From Phragmites australis (taxonomy: Eukaryota; Streptophyta; Magnoliopsida; Poales; Poaceae), in the NCBI RefSeq assembly GCF_958298935.1, contig NC_084927.1, forward strand, positions 11,002,001 to 11,066,000: DNA of 64,000 bases. Reading direction: 5' to 3'. The notes under the pieces are model-generated. The model was not told where the DNA came from. It worked only from the letters and a program-made list of their open reading frames with translations, and searched no databases. Positions 54,889-64,000 of the stretch are shown here, piece after piece. The stretch's first letter is position 1. Each line of letters begins with the position of its first letter. A program made the position numbers and the translations under genes.

Positions 54889-56064
54889 ATGCCGTCCTCT
54901 ACGCCACCATCAGTGCAACCAGCACCAATTGTGCAACTATTACCATCTTCTGCAGTAGGACAGAGTATTCGTATTGATGTTCGTGAGATCAAATCCAAGA
55001 TTGTTAAAAGGATTGGGCCTGACCGAGCAAAGAAGTACTTTCAGCACCTGGAGAGGTTTTTATCATCAAGATTGAGCAAGAATGAATTCGATAAGCTCTG
55101 TCTTGTGGCACTTGGCCGTGAGAACCTCCCATTACACAACCACCTCATCTGTTCTATCCTCCATAACTCCAGTAGAGCATGTGGCCCATCTGTAGTTAAT
55201 GACACTAAGCTGGTCAGAGATGTCACCAATTCAGGCCATGAACTTGTTCCTGCTATCTGGGAAAATGGTGGTGCTCTGAACCAGAATGTCAAAGAGAACA
55301 AACCATTAAGCAGACGAGAAAATGCACTAACCTTGAATTCATCATGGAATCATTGCGAGACTATTATTCGGGAGAATGGTGTTCCTCATTTGAGTGATCT
55401 GAAGAGATGTACACAACTTCAACAAAGCGAGCATGTGGAACCGCTTATCAAGCGACCGTGTGTGGAGAAGGAACCATTCAATTTACATGACTCCCTGCAT
55501 AGCAATGGCCCTTCTGCTATGCCTTCTAGAGAAAACCTGGGACAAGAAATTATACATCATTCCCAAGGTCCGGTGCAAGCTCCACTTGGCATTCAGTTAC
55601 GTCCTGCTAGGTTTGGTGGGGCCCGAAAACCTTTACCCCTTGCTTCTGTCACTTCAAATGATACCTCTGATTCTTGTGTTGAACTTGGTGAACTATGTGA
55701 TACTTTGTTAGTGAAAAAGAGGATGGAAAAAATGGCAAAAACAGAAGGGGTGGAAGGGGTCTCAATAGAGTGTGCCAATTTGTTGAATAATGGAATAGAC
55801 GTTCTCATGAAGCAGTTGATTAGATCTTGTGTTGAGCTAGTTAGAGCAAGATCTCAACATGACAAACTAAGACATGCGGCATTGAAGCAACAGCTGTGCC
55901 GAAAGCTAAATGGTGTATCTCATATTCCTGGGCAGGGTGCTATTATACCTCCAGAGACTAACTCCATCTCGATGCAAGACTTGAAGGCAGTAATGGAGTT
56001 AAACCCTCGTTTGCTTGGGGTTAATGTATCACTGCTACTTGAAAAGATTAATTCATATGACTAG
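54889..56064 (+). CDS. TADA1: SAGA complex subunit, Ada1/TADA1 (Hfi1)-like transcriptional coactivator
   Basis: 391 residues in one open exon, start MPSSTPPSVQPAP. Residues about 29-95 form the SAGA-Tad1 region: SIRIDVREIKSKIVKRIGPD, AKKYFQHLERFLSSRLSKNE and FDKLCLVALGRENLPLHNHL. A second conserved part near the C-terminus includes LNNGIDVLMKQLIRSCVELV and ISMQDLKAVMELNPRLLGVN. Ada1 helps hold the SAGA histone acetyltransferase core together by histone-fold pairing. Length fits plant members (around 400). There is no frameshift or stop, unlike everything else in the window, and it is preceded by a UTR intron. It is the only convincing intact host gene here. Confidence 0.9.
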   Translation: MPSSTPPSVQPAPIVQLLPSSAVGQSIRIDVREIKSKIVKRIGPDRAKKYFQHLERFLSSRLSKNEFDKLCLVALGRENLPLHNHLICSILHNSSRACGPSVVNDTKLVRDVTNSGHELVPAIWENGGALNQNVKENKPLSRRENALTLNSSWNHCETIIRENGVPHLSDLKRCTQLQQSEHVEPLIKRPCVEKEPFNLHDSLHSNGPSAMPSRENLGQEIIHHSQGPVQAPLGIQLRPARFGGARKPLPLASVTSNDTSDSCVELGELCDTLLVKKRMEKMAKTEGVEGVSIECANLLNNGIDVLMKQLIRSCVELVRARSQHDKLRHAALKQQLCRKLNGVSHIPGQGAIIPPETNSISMQDLKAVMELNPRLLGVNVSLLLEKINSYD

Positions 56065-59000
56065 TTGGATGGAGCAAGTTGGATTCTTCTCCACACAAGA
56101 TTGTACCATCTTGATGGTGTGTCTTACTTATGGCTGTTGTAGACAGGCCATAGTTTAATTATGGGTGGTGGAAAAGGCAGGTGAATTCTGTACAGTATCC
56201 TGATTGTTCTGCATCTCATCTCCAAAGCAATCTTCCAAAATAAGCAAAGATCTGCTTATCTACTGGGTGGTGTATTTTAGAACTCATTCATTTTGTGCAC
56301 CTAAGCACCTGGAGGCAAAAGTGCTTCAGAACTACGGTGCTGGATTCCGGACAAATTGAGGAGCCATAACACAGATTTGATCTGTAAGTTTATCGCACTA
56401 TTATGTGCTTGTGCATTTCAACCTTATCATTTCTAGCATAGATATAGCTGTTGCTGGCGATTTATTTGCACTCAGTTTTGTTTCAGTGTCACTAGAAATA
56501 GAAACTATTTATCAGGCATATGTTGGAAACGCTTATAGTATTGATGTATGAGTATATTTTCATCAGAATTGGGGGAAACAAGGACTAAACTGACAGTCGT
56601 TATATCCAAGTATTGAGGTACAATAGTTGTTTCTAAAAGATAAGCAGTGGAAACACCCTTTTATTAGATGGTTCTTTATGCGTTGGGCTCTTGGCCCCAA
56701 TTATGTGTATAGCATTTGTTTCCATCTTTCGCATTGTGGCACTTATCGGACAATTTCTATGTAGTCATCTGCTGGCATGTTCCTTACATCATTTGCAGTT
56801 GGTACGAGGCTATTATTCCTTAAGTTGTGCCTAGTTGGTCATTATCATAAAGAGCGCTGCTAACCAACAGGATCCCGTTGGTACAAGGTAGCAGTCGGAA
56901 CCAGTTTCAGAGAGGTTTTATTCAAAAAGTTTCAAGTTTCAGAGAGATTCATCCAAGTTTCATAGAGGTTTCATCCAAGTCTAAGCTTCAGAGAGGTTTT
57001 GTTGCAGTTCCAGGGAGTTTTAATCTAGGTTTCAGGGTTCCCATTCTGTTGACTTTCTCTATCATAAAACAAGCAAATAAGTTAACACCTTTAAGGATTT
57101 ATAGATTAACACGTTCTCTATCATAAAATGATAATAAACTACATATGTGTGGCTCTGTTTACAGACCAAATGTGGACTAAATTATCAGTAATAGTGTGAA
57201 GGCAAATCTCTAGGGTTGATCATGCCATCTCTACTAGTATTCTGCTGAATGAATATTCTTTTTATCATCATGTATGTTAGTTCGCTGTTAAAAGTGTCAA
57301 TGAAAACCTCATTTATCAATGCTGTCTAGTATCTTCAGTCCTAACGCATTTGGGGTGGCATCCTCATGTTGTCAAATGCACTTTAGGCAGCCTTTTGGAT
57401 TAGTGGCTACTCTTGTCTTGTGGTACGGTTGCAGTAATATTCACACTACTGCTCATGGTGCACAATAGCACCCACAAAGTGCTGACATGTGGAAGCCACC
57501 AGTGCCGTATCAGTTGAAAATTGTAGATAAGAACAGTTAGTTCCCTTGTTAGTTTGGTTGGTATCTTTTTGGATATGTTCTAGTCTTAGGCTTAAGTTTC
57601 CTAAGTATAGAAATTGTTTCTTACATGTCAAGTTGGGTCATCTTAGATTAGAAGCTTGTATCCGTTATGAAGGATGCAATAATGATGAATTAATCTTTTG
57701 CTTGTCTAAAGTTCTTTCATCCCAATCTTTAGTCATCTCCCTTACAATAACCGAATCCCATTCGAGCCATGTTGTCTGGCCTTCCTCTGTCTGGTAGTTA
57801 TCCCGTTGTGAATATGTTCACAACATCTACAAATAAAAGTTATAGAAGAGGTCTTTACATGCATACATACCGCACTGGAATTTAGCATGGCATAGTACAT
57901 TTGGGGATCTTATCACCATAGGCCTTGTGGTCTGGATCAATTGTGTGTGTTTTTGCTGACAGTTGAGGTTGAAAAGGTAAGGTACTGCCCTGCTTACTGC
58001 TAAGCAAACATGCGGACAGTATCTTTCGTATTACACTACATCTACAATCATCTGTGGAAGTTTTCAATCTCTTTGATGTGGACAGAGGTGCATGGAAGCT
58101 GCATTGTGAACTTGTAATTATTGCAACACACCTCATTATATAGAGGACTCTCCTACAATTTTAAATAGTGGACAATTCATTCCTAACTAATAGAGAAGAT
58201 ACCAAACAATCTGGTAGATTTTGAAATAAAAGACTTCTTAATCCAATAATCCTTATCATTGGGCTAATTGTCAGTGTTACTTATATTATTTAGGCATGAA
58301 TATTGGTATGGAGTTACTTTACTGCATGATAAAGCTGCTGCACGTTACAATTCCACTGATGCTTAGGTTACTACTGCAGGATATGATTTGTTGCTATGGC
58401 AGAATGTTGCATGTTAGTAAACAAAATTGCTCTGTGAGGTGTTATGAATGCACAGCAATCCTGAACCTTCAGTAACATAATGATATGCAATTTGTTTGGT
58501 ATAAAAAACTAGTTCTGAGTCTAATTCCTCCTATAAGGATAGACTGTGATGAAAAGAGAGGCATTAAAAAAGTTTTCCTTTCCATGCTGCTCATATGTGG
58601 TATCCTTCTCTTTGTCACTCTTCCATCAGCCTCTCTAGATTAGATTTCTTCTTTCTTTTTGCAAGGTAATGACTCTTGTCACTTCTAGTCAGTTTGGACA
58701 AGTACTTTGATCTGTTGACAGCAATGCCAGAGGGCACCACCTATTCAGAATTTTCAATATTCTTGTTTTGACCTATTCCTGACCCAATCACCAAGGGGTT
58801 TAGCTTTCCAACTATATTGCTTTCTTATCCAATCTGAAGTTATTTCCTTTGTTCACAATCTGTCTTCTGGAGTTAGTTTATTTCTTCATTTTTAGTTTTG
58901 CATGGCGGATGATTTTTTAATTGACTGTATGTAGTTTATTTCTTTTACGCTGTGTATGGTAGATAGCAGCAGTGCTGATCATGTGTGTTGAAGCATCAAA

Positions 59001-59362
59001 ACTCCAAATAGGATTGTTAACCTTTGTGAACTCGTTGCCTTCTGTTGGGATGAAAAATGAGTGCCAATATTAGTATTTATTACCCCTACAGTAAATATGC
59101 CCTTGAGATTGGAGTTATTTTTATTGTGCTTGATTTGTTTACTCTTGAGCTCACTTAGTGATAGATCGAGGACAGTTACAGGGAATATAACATGTTATAT
59201 CGAGTCTTTGTTTCATGCCCTCAGCTTGCTTCATGTTCTGTAGAATATACAAGAATATATCTGAGTTTTCTTGTGTTTGATTTGGTAAAGAATTTTACTC
59301 GTGAAGCCTTATATGTTTGCCAATATTCTTCCAAGCTTCCAGGAGTAAATGGTTATCTCTAG
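56065..59362. other. downstream region of the TADA1-like gene, no certain gene
   Basis: T-rich sequence, probably the 3' UTR to about 56400 and then intergenic DNA. A short repeat cluster lies at 56895-57010. No conserved coding block was found in six frames. Some of the sequence could be introns of the candidate gene at 59363-59584. Confidence 0.4.
56895..57010. repeat. short degenerate tandem repeat (TTTCAGAGAGGTTT)
   Basis: GTTTCAGAGAGGTTTTATTC, TTTCAGAGAGATTCATCC, TTTCATAGAGGTTTCATCC and TTCAGAGAGGTTTTGTTG follow one another with 22-45 bp spacing. Confidence 0.7.
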
Positions 59363-59584
59363 GATCGAGAGTCACAGCCTCCTGAAGCTTTTCTCTGCCG
59401 CAGACATATTAACTGTAGGATTGTGCAAAACAAAAAACCTCTTCGCTGTTTCTTCACGGTCCTTGCCTGTGTTGGCAAACGATGTGGTAGGCTTCTCATC
59501 TTCACGATACAAACTATATATTTTTGGTCTTTTCAGTTTGCTGATCTGACAGATGGTGGTAAATTGGCATCATGCAGTATGTAA
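59363..59584 (+). CDS. possible last exons of an unrecognised gene
   Basis: A segment bordered by TATCTCTAG and GTAGGC (59363-59486) reads SHSLLKLFSAADILTVGLCK then LFAVSSRSLPVLANDV. After a 50-bp gap ending TCTTTTCAG, the same phase gives FADLTDGGKLASCSM and a stop at 59582-59584. The residues look protein-like, but 50 bp is short for a plant intron, no upstream exons were found, and I do not recognise the family. An alternative donor GTATGT at 59577 would lead to further exons near 59.94 kb. Confidence 0.25.
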   Translation, partial: DRESQPPEAFLCRRHINCRIVQNKKPLRCFFTVLACVGKRCGRLLIFTIQTIYFWSFQFADLTDGGKLASCSM

Positions 59585-60697
59585 TCATGATTTACCCGCG
59601 AAATTGTGCCCCCATCTTCAAGCATTCACGTACAGAAGAAGTGCAATAAGGCAACAGACCACTCCGCTGCTTTGTCCATCTTGACTGGTCTGCAATCACC
59701 CAGAGGCTAGCTTTGTACAAACGATTCAGTGTAACATATGTAAAACCACTCATACATATTGTTGCTTTCCTATTTGTTGATGTTGTTTGCGTATATCGGC
59801 CTGTATTTTTAAGAACAAGATCTGTTACAGTGCATCTGCATTTTTATTCTGACCTGGACAATGCATCTCATCAGTTCTTATCATCATCCCTGTTGGATTC
59901 TAATGCGATTTGATATGTGTTGATACCAATGTTTAATAAAGGTGGACAACTCCATTTGGCGAGACGCTTGAGGTAACTGATGGCAGTCTTCTCCGCCAGG
60001 AGTCTCTTGCTGTGTAGCTTCAGGAAGAGTGTAGCGTAGGCAACATACCCAATGAAGGCTCCAATTTTTGTGCAGTGTATTTGCTTAGATATTTAAAGGC
60101 TGCTAATTGGATATTTAAATGTACGTAGTTGTATTTATTGTATCTCGCAAATGGAATTGAATCGTTCTTCAAGCTTTGCTTTGTTAGATTACGCCCGAGC
60201 TATAGGTAGCAATTATTTGGATAGTTTTGGAAAACTAGTACATTATTTTTTTGCAAAGTTTAAATTTAGCTGGTTTAATTTCGCAGGATATGCAGCCAGT
60301 TAACAAATCCAAAGTTAACAATTTCCCTGCAATAGTGCCCTGACCACATAAAGCACATGACCCAGTCATGCCTGCAACGGAGATGAGAAGACGCAAGAAC
60401 GTAGAATATGGATCATGGATGGAACAAATGAGTATCACCTATATTAATTGTATAGCGCCAAGTGAGCTTTTGGCTTCAACACAAAGCAAAACAAACAAGG
60501 CGAATTCAGAGAAAGCAAGGAGCCATGCAGCACTACTACAAGTGCAGCAGCACAACTGAAGACATTGGTGTGCATGTCACAGGGCCACATGAAAACCAAG
60601 ATAAAATTAGGGATCTGTCTGCATGTTAGTTGTCTTAGATATTGTAAATCTCTCAGTCACTATTCAATGGACCAAATAAGTTCAAGATTTGTGCAAC
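59585..60697. other. intergenic region
   Basis: Mostly AT-rich. At 59942-60018 a frame TPFGETLEVTDGSLLRQESL ends in a stop and might be a terminal exon, but it has only a weak acceptor before it. Nothing else was supported. Confidence 0.35.
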
Positions 60698-60700
60698 TAA

Positions 60701-60908
60701 GGGTCTGTTTGTTTTAGCTTTAGATTATAAGAATCCAATCCAGTTTGTAACATTCGTGAAAGCTCATTTCCAACAGATTGTGGATTGGGGTTTTATAGTA
60801 CAACTTGGCTTATGAATTATGAGAATCAGCTTTTATATTGTGATCATTTATTTTTATTGTTTCTTTTGGGGCTAGAATATATAAGTAGAATAAAAAACAA
60901 ATAGGGCA
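60701..60908. mobile_element. Tourist-like (PIF/Harbinger) MITE, TAA target duplication
   Basis: Starts GGGTCTGTTTGTTTTAGC; the reverse complement of the right end is TGCCCTATTTGTTTTTTAT. TAA flanks both sides (60698-60700, 60909-60911). Length 208 bp, AT-rich and non-coding. It resembles the MITE at 8885. Confidence 0.75.
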
Positions 60909-60911
60909 TAA

Positions 60912-61435
60912 GCCCTACACAACCGACCCCTTCCATGTTTCACCCCATAGCTGCAGCCCCATTGATCCACTTCTTGATCCAGAACCAAGTTATAATGGCG
61001 CACCCATCCCACTTGATGCGCCGCCTGCCTCTACCTCCCCTAGCGCTATCTCTAGCATCGGTGAGACCCGCCGGTGTGCTTCCTCCCTCCCCCGTGCCGT
61101 TCCTGACCTCAACCATGCATTCGAGCTCATCCACATCTCCTTCTTCTTCAAGTGCAACAAGGCTCCTCTGCCCTTCCCTCCTTCTCCGTCTCCGGTGGCT
61201 CCCACTGCTGGATCTGCTGCCACAGACCGCTACCAGTTAACCTGTTGGAGATCATGTGACCCCATCCTGACCTTGCCCATCGCCAGTCCGCCACCACTGT
61301 AGCTAGCGGCATCAATGTCATCTCGCCGCCTTACCCATCACCCGTTGTTGTCGCCGGGCCGGCCTGCCACTCTGATGTCCCTCTAAACCTGTCGGAATTA
61401 GTAAAATCCCCACACCAAACTCTAGATCCCCAATC
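60912..61435. other. GC-richer stretch, possible gene fragment
   Basis: A 101-codon + frame (60935-61240) is Leu/Pro/Ser-rich without motifs, and its antisense is open too. Together with CCCTAGATC-type words it looks like a piece of a grass gene 5' end or transposon-captured exon, but no product is recognisable. Confidence 0.3.
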
Positions 61436-61443
61436 ACTAACCC

Positions 61444-62167
61444 TAGGGGTGCAATCGGATCGCATACACACTGTTGTTGTTAATCCTATATGATATCCCA
61501 CATTTTTTCTCGAAGTCAAAGTTAGACACAAATAGTGTTGGATACATATATGGATGTGGATAGTCTCGATCGCAAATATAGATTGATACGAATCGAATAT
61601 GTGATGAGTCGGATACAGACAATGTTGGTGATGAATATTTCTTTGTATATTAAGTAAAAGCAACAACTATATATGTATTGCATATGTTATGACTGTTCGA
61701 CCATTCCACATGTCTAAAACTCAACTATATTAGCAGATCAACATGTAAATTAGCAATATACTTCCATGAAAGGAGTCATATTAGAGCGAAGCCAGATAAG
61801 TTACAAATACGCAATATATTAGCCAAAGTTCCTTTAATTATTTTTACATATTAACTACTTCAAATGAAAAATGTCTCAACTTCAAAGTAGTAAATTTCGT
61901 CAAGAGCTATAATTTTCATATAAGAATCATTTTCATCTAACTCCGTATGAAAAAGTTAGAAGCTCTGGAAGAGGATCGAATAGTTGTCGTATATTCTTTG
62001 GATATATCTGATTTTATTCTCTACATTTGAATCCGATATTTGATACAACTATCAAGTTTGATATCTGAAAAAAAATTCAGAGATATCTGATTTTCGCTCC
62101 AAAATACCATCCGAACCTCTTCATATGATCAGTTAGTCAAAAAATATCCAATCCGTTCGCACCCCTA
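61444..62167. mobile_element. non-autonomous hAT element, 724 bp
   Basis: Left end TAGGGGTGCAATCGGATCG; right end reverse-complemented TAGGGGTGCGAACGGATTGG. Flanks ACTAACCC (61436-61443) and CCTAACCC (62168-62175) match at 7 of 8 positions, an 8-bp duplication as in hAT. The inside is rich in GATACGAATCG-like and GGATATC-like words and has no ORF of note. Confidence 0.8.
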
Positions 62168-62175
62168 CCTAACCC

Positions 62176-62498
62176 TAAATCCCCCACCCTAGTTCCAATC
62201 ATACGTGAATTTGTTCTAGCAAAACTGTAAAATTAAATCGCACATGAATTTGTAGCTAATGAGCAAAATCAAGCGGCATCGCTTCTCCAGAAACGTGAAA
62301 ACATTGCAAACCTCGCAAAGCGAACAAAATTGTCGTCATTTCTGAACTTTATTTTCTCAGAGTTACCTTGCACAAGTAATCAGACCCAATGCAGGTCATG
62401 CCGTGGAAAGACTTTCCGTATTGGTTCTACCGATCTAATTGCTTCGCAAAGAAAAAAAAGGTATACTACTGCTTTTGTTCCCTAGCTATTATCTGTTA
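62176..62498. other. spacer between hAT and mariner sequences
   Basis: No feature was recognised. Left of the hAT element the sequence ends ATCACTAACCC and here it goes on TAAATCCCCCACCC, so the two are one interrupted sequence. Confidence 0.4.
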
Positions 62499-63660
62499 CT
62501 CCCTCCGTATTTCTTGACGTTTTAGACAAGATCTCGTATATCAAGGAGTGGTTAATTAGGGTGCCTATTCTCTGTTTTACCTATATTAAATACAATCATG
62601 TGGCTTTCCTAATCACTACTCCCTCTCAGCCCATGTGGTTATGGCCGCCAGTCCCTAAGCCTGTGTTTTACCCATATTATCATGCATGCTTGAACCTGAA
62701 AGCATGCATGATAATCCAAGGTTCAAGGGGTTGTTTGATGTTGTTTTCATTGATGAGAAATGGTTCTACCTTACTAGAAAATTAGAGAGGTATTACATGC
62801 TTAAAGATGAGGATGAGCCCTTACATACATGCAAAAGTAAGAACAACATTCCTAAGCTCATGTTCTTGACTGTTACTGCTCAGCCAAGGTTTAATAGAGA
62901 GGGAGTTTGCATTTTTGAGGGAAAGATTGCGTGCTTACCTTTGGTTACATATGAACGTGCTAAGAGAAGTAGTGTTAACCGGCAAGCTGGGACAATTGAA
63001 GTGAAGCCCATCACTTCAATTACTAGGGATGTCATTAGAACGTTCATGATCGACAAGGTGTTGCCGGCTATTCGAGCTAAGTGGCCACATGAGGATGTCA
63101 ACAAACCCATCTACATCCAGCAAGACAATGCACCGTCTCATCTAGATCATGATGATCCACTATTTTGTGAAGCTGCTAAGCAAGAAGGTTTTGACATTCG
63201 GCTTATTTGTCAACTGCCCAATTCACCAGATTTCAATATATTTGATTTGGGTTTCTTTCGTGCCATCCAATCTATTCAATACAAGAAGACCGCAAAAACA
63301 GTTCAAGATCTTGTTCCAATTGTCCAAGTGGTACACTTTCTACTACTAGAATTTTTTATATTTTGCTTTTTTATACTCAATGCTTGGAGCTAACTTTGAT
63401 TTCATAAACTAGGCCTTCCATGAATATTCTCCATGCAAGGCAAATAGAATCTATATTACACTTCAACTAATATGAAAAAGAGGCAATGAAAGTTCATGGT
63501 TCAAACAAGTTTAAGTTTCCACACATGAAGAAACAAAGTCTAGAAAGACAAGGGTGCCTCCCTTTGCAAATCACTTGCGAGGCACCATTGGTAGCCGATG
63601 CTATGGCCAAGCTCGCTGCATGGAACAATTAGACATGGATTAGTAGTAGAACAATTAGAT
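62499..63660 (+). mobile_element. mariner-like element (plant MLE), left end and transposase, right end not found
   Basis: CTCCCTCCGTATTTCTTGACG begins at 62499 after TA, a plant mariner/Stowaway-type TIR. A second similar word CTCCCTCTCAGCCCATG begins at 62619. The transposase gene follows from 62686. No matching GGAGGGAG end occurs up to 64000, so the element is truncated, deleted internally, or ends outside the window. The 5' half of the transposase gene is missing. Confidence 0.65.
62686..63632 (+). pseudogene. mariner-like transposase (DD39D), N-terminus missing, one intron
   Basis: The first exon reads FDVVFIDEKWFYLTRKLERY (first Asp), then PIYIQQDNAPSHLDHDDPLF (second Asp), then NSPDFNIFDLGFFRAIQSIQ (third Asp). 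Between the second and third Asp are 39 residues, the plant-specific DD39D. The exon ends at 63327 (VQ) with GT, and the intron (63328-63412) ends CTAG. The second exon gives AFHEYSPCKANRIYITLQLI, then a frameshift, KFKFPHMKKQSLERQ and a stop at 63630-63632. The helix-turn-helix N-terminus that binds the TIR is absent. Such enzymes move Stowaway MITEs like that at 16.1 kb. Confidence 0.88.
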
Positions 63661-63767
63661 TTGGAGTAATAGTATGCATGAAACTATGTAATCTCCATCA
63701 AGCATTTGATAGTTAATCTTACCAAGGTTTTAGAAGAACTTATGCATGAAACTCTTGTACATTTTCG

Positions 63768-64000
63768 TCATAATCTCTTGTTTTGAGAATCCAGCACCTT
63801 AGTCTCGCCGGCCAAGGAGTCCACCATGAAACGAACCTCATCGGAATCTTTGACATCGGCCAAGGAGTCCACCACGGCGGCCTTTTCCGTTGGGCTCTTG
63901 GCAACGTCGTTGAACATCTTGGTGATGTGCGCAGGTAGCAAGATAACGTCACCATCCATTTTGACATCCTCAAGATTGGGAAGGAGTACCTCGCAGTCGA
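63768..64000 (-). CDS. unrecognised partial ORF running off the right edge
   Basis: The minus-strand frame is open from the edge: DCEVLLPNLEDVKMDGDVIL, then AHITKMFNDVAKSPTEKAAV, a repeated VDSLAD.../VDSLAG... motif, and a stop at 63768-63770. Composition is acidic and helix-favouring, unlike the shadow frames. No family was recognised. It may be the last exon of a host gene on the minus strand; about 110 bp lie between it and the mariner remnant. Confidence 0.4.
   Translation of the reverse strand, partial: DCEVLLPNLEDVKMDGDVILLPAHITKMFNDVAKSPTEKAAVVDSLADVKDSDEVRFMVDSLAGETKVLDSQNKRL

Noticed and set aside
60935..61240. 101-codon ORF starting MFHPIAAAP
   Set aside because: Low-complexity Leu/Pro/Ser composition, antisense also open, no domain. 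Noted only as a possible fragment.

Overview
The window is nuclear DNA from a grass (Poaceae). The evidence is the set of transposon families (CACTA ends CACTACTACAAAA with TNP2, a DUF4283-type L1, Tat-like Ty3/gypsy, Ty1/copia, Stowaway, PIF-like and hAT MITEs, a plant DD39D mariner), intron-containing genes, a GC-rich 5' leader on the one clear host gene, and captured NLR and F-box/DUF295 fragments. No species can be named. Reading was by eye; coordinates marked as approximate in the entries are uncertain by tens of bases.

1 to 31.8 kb is one deep transposon nest. The outermost layer is an L1-type LINE on the + strand (ORF1 from 458, ORF2 from about 10645). A CACTA element (CACTA-1, 629-8704, TSD GGT) split ORF1, and the LINE frame resumes in phase on the far side. 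A MITE split ORF1 again (8885-9157). ORF2 was split at 10967/30994 by a sequence with inverted GTGTTACC ends. That insert holds CACTA-2 (11636-30949), which in turn holds a Stowaway MITE, a 1205-bp hAT element with a perfect 8-bp TSD and a Ty1/copia element (20936 to about 30838). CACTA-1 has a nearly complete TNP2 transposase and carries an NLR resistance-gene fragment. CACTA-2 keeps a decayed second ORF that joins a Transposase_24-like region to a Ulp1-like (SUMO protease fold) domain.

31.8 to 51.5 kb is a second nest. LINE sequence abuts a third, left-truncated CACTA element (CACTA-3; right end 51543). A Tat-like Ty3/gypsy element (31939-42542) sits in its TNP2 gene and a 7.6-kb non-autonomous LTR element (43267-50837, TSD TGAAC) in its 5' leader. 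The gypsy element is dead (both checked RT aspartates read as Asn) and carries two antisense genes: a small ORF with its own TATA box and an F-box/DUF295 gene fragment. The non-autonomous element also has an antisense ORF with a TATA box, plus three tandem-repeat arrays. Both antisense ORFs encode a motif that looks like a SUMO-interacting motif.

52 to 64 kb is gene space. The only intact host gene recognised is a SAGA coactivator subunit gene, Ada1/TADA1-like (CDS 54889-56064, + strand) with a 1.6-kb intron in its 5' UTR. Around it lie MITEs, a 724-bp hAT element (61444-62167), a decayed mariner transposase gene with one intron, and a partial ORF running off the right edge. No rRNA, tRNA or CRISPR array was seen.
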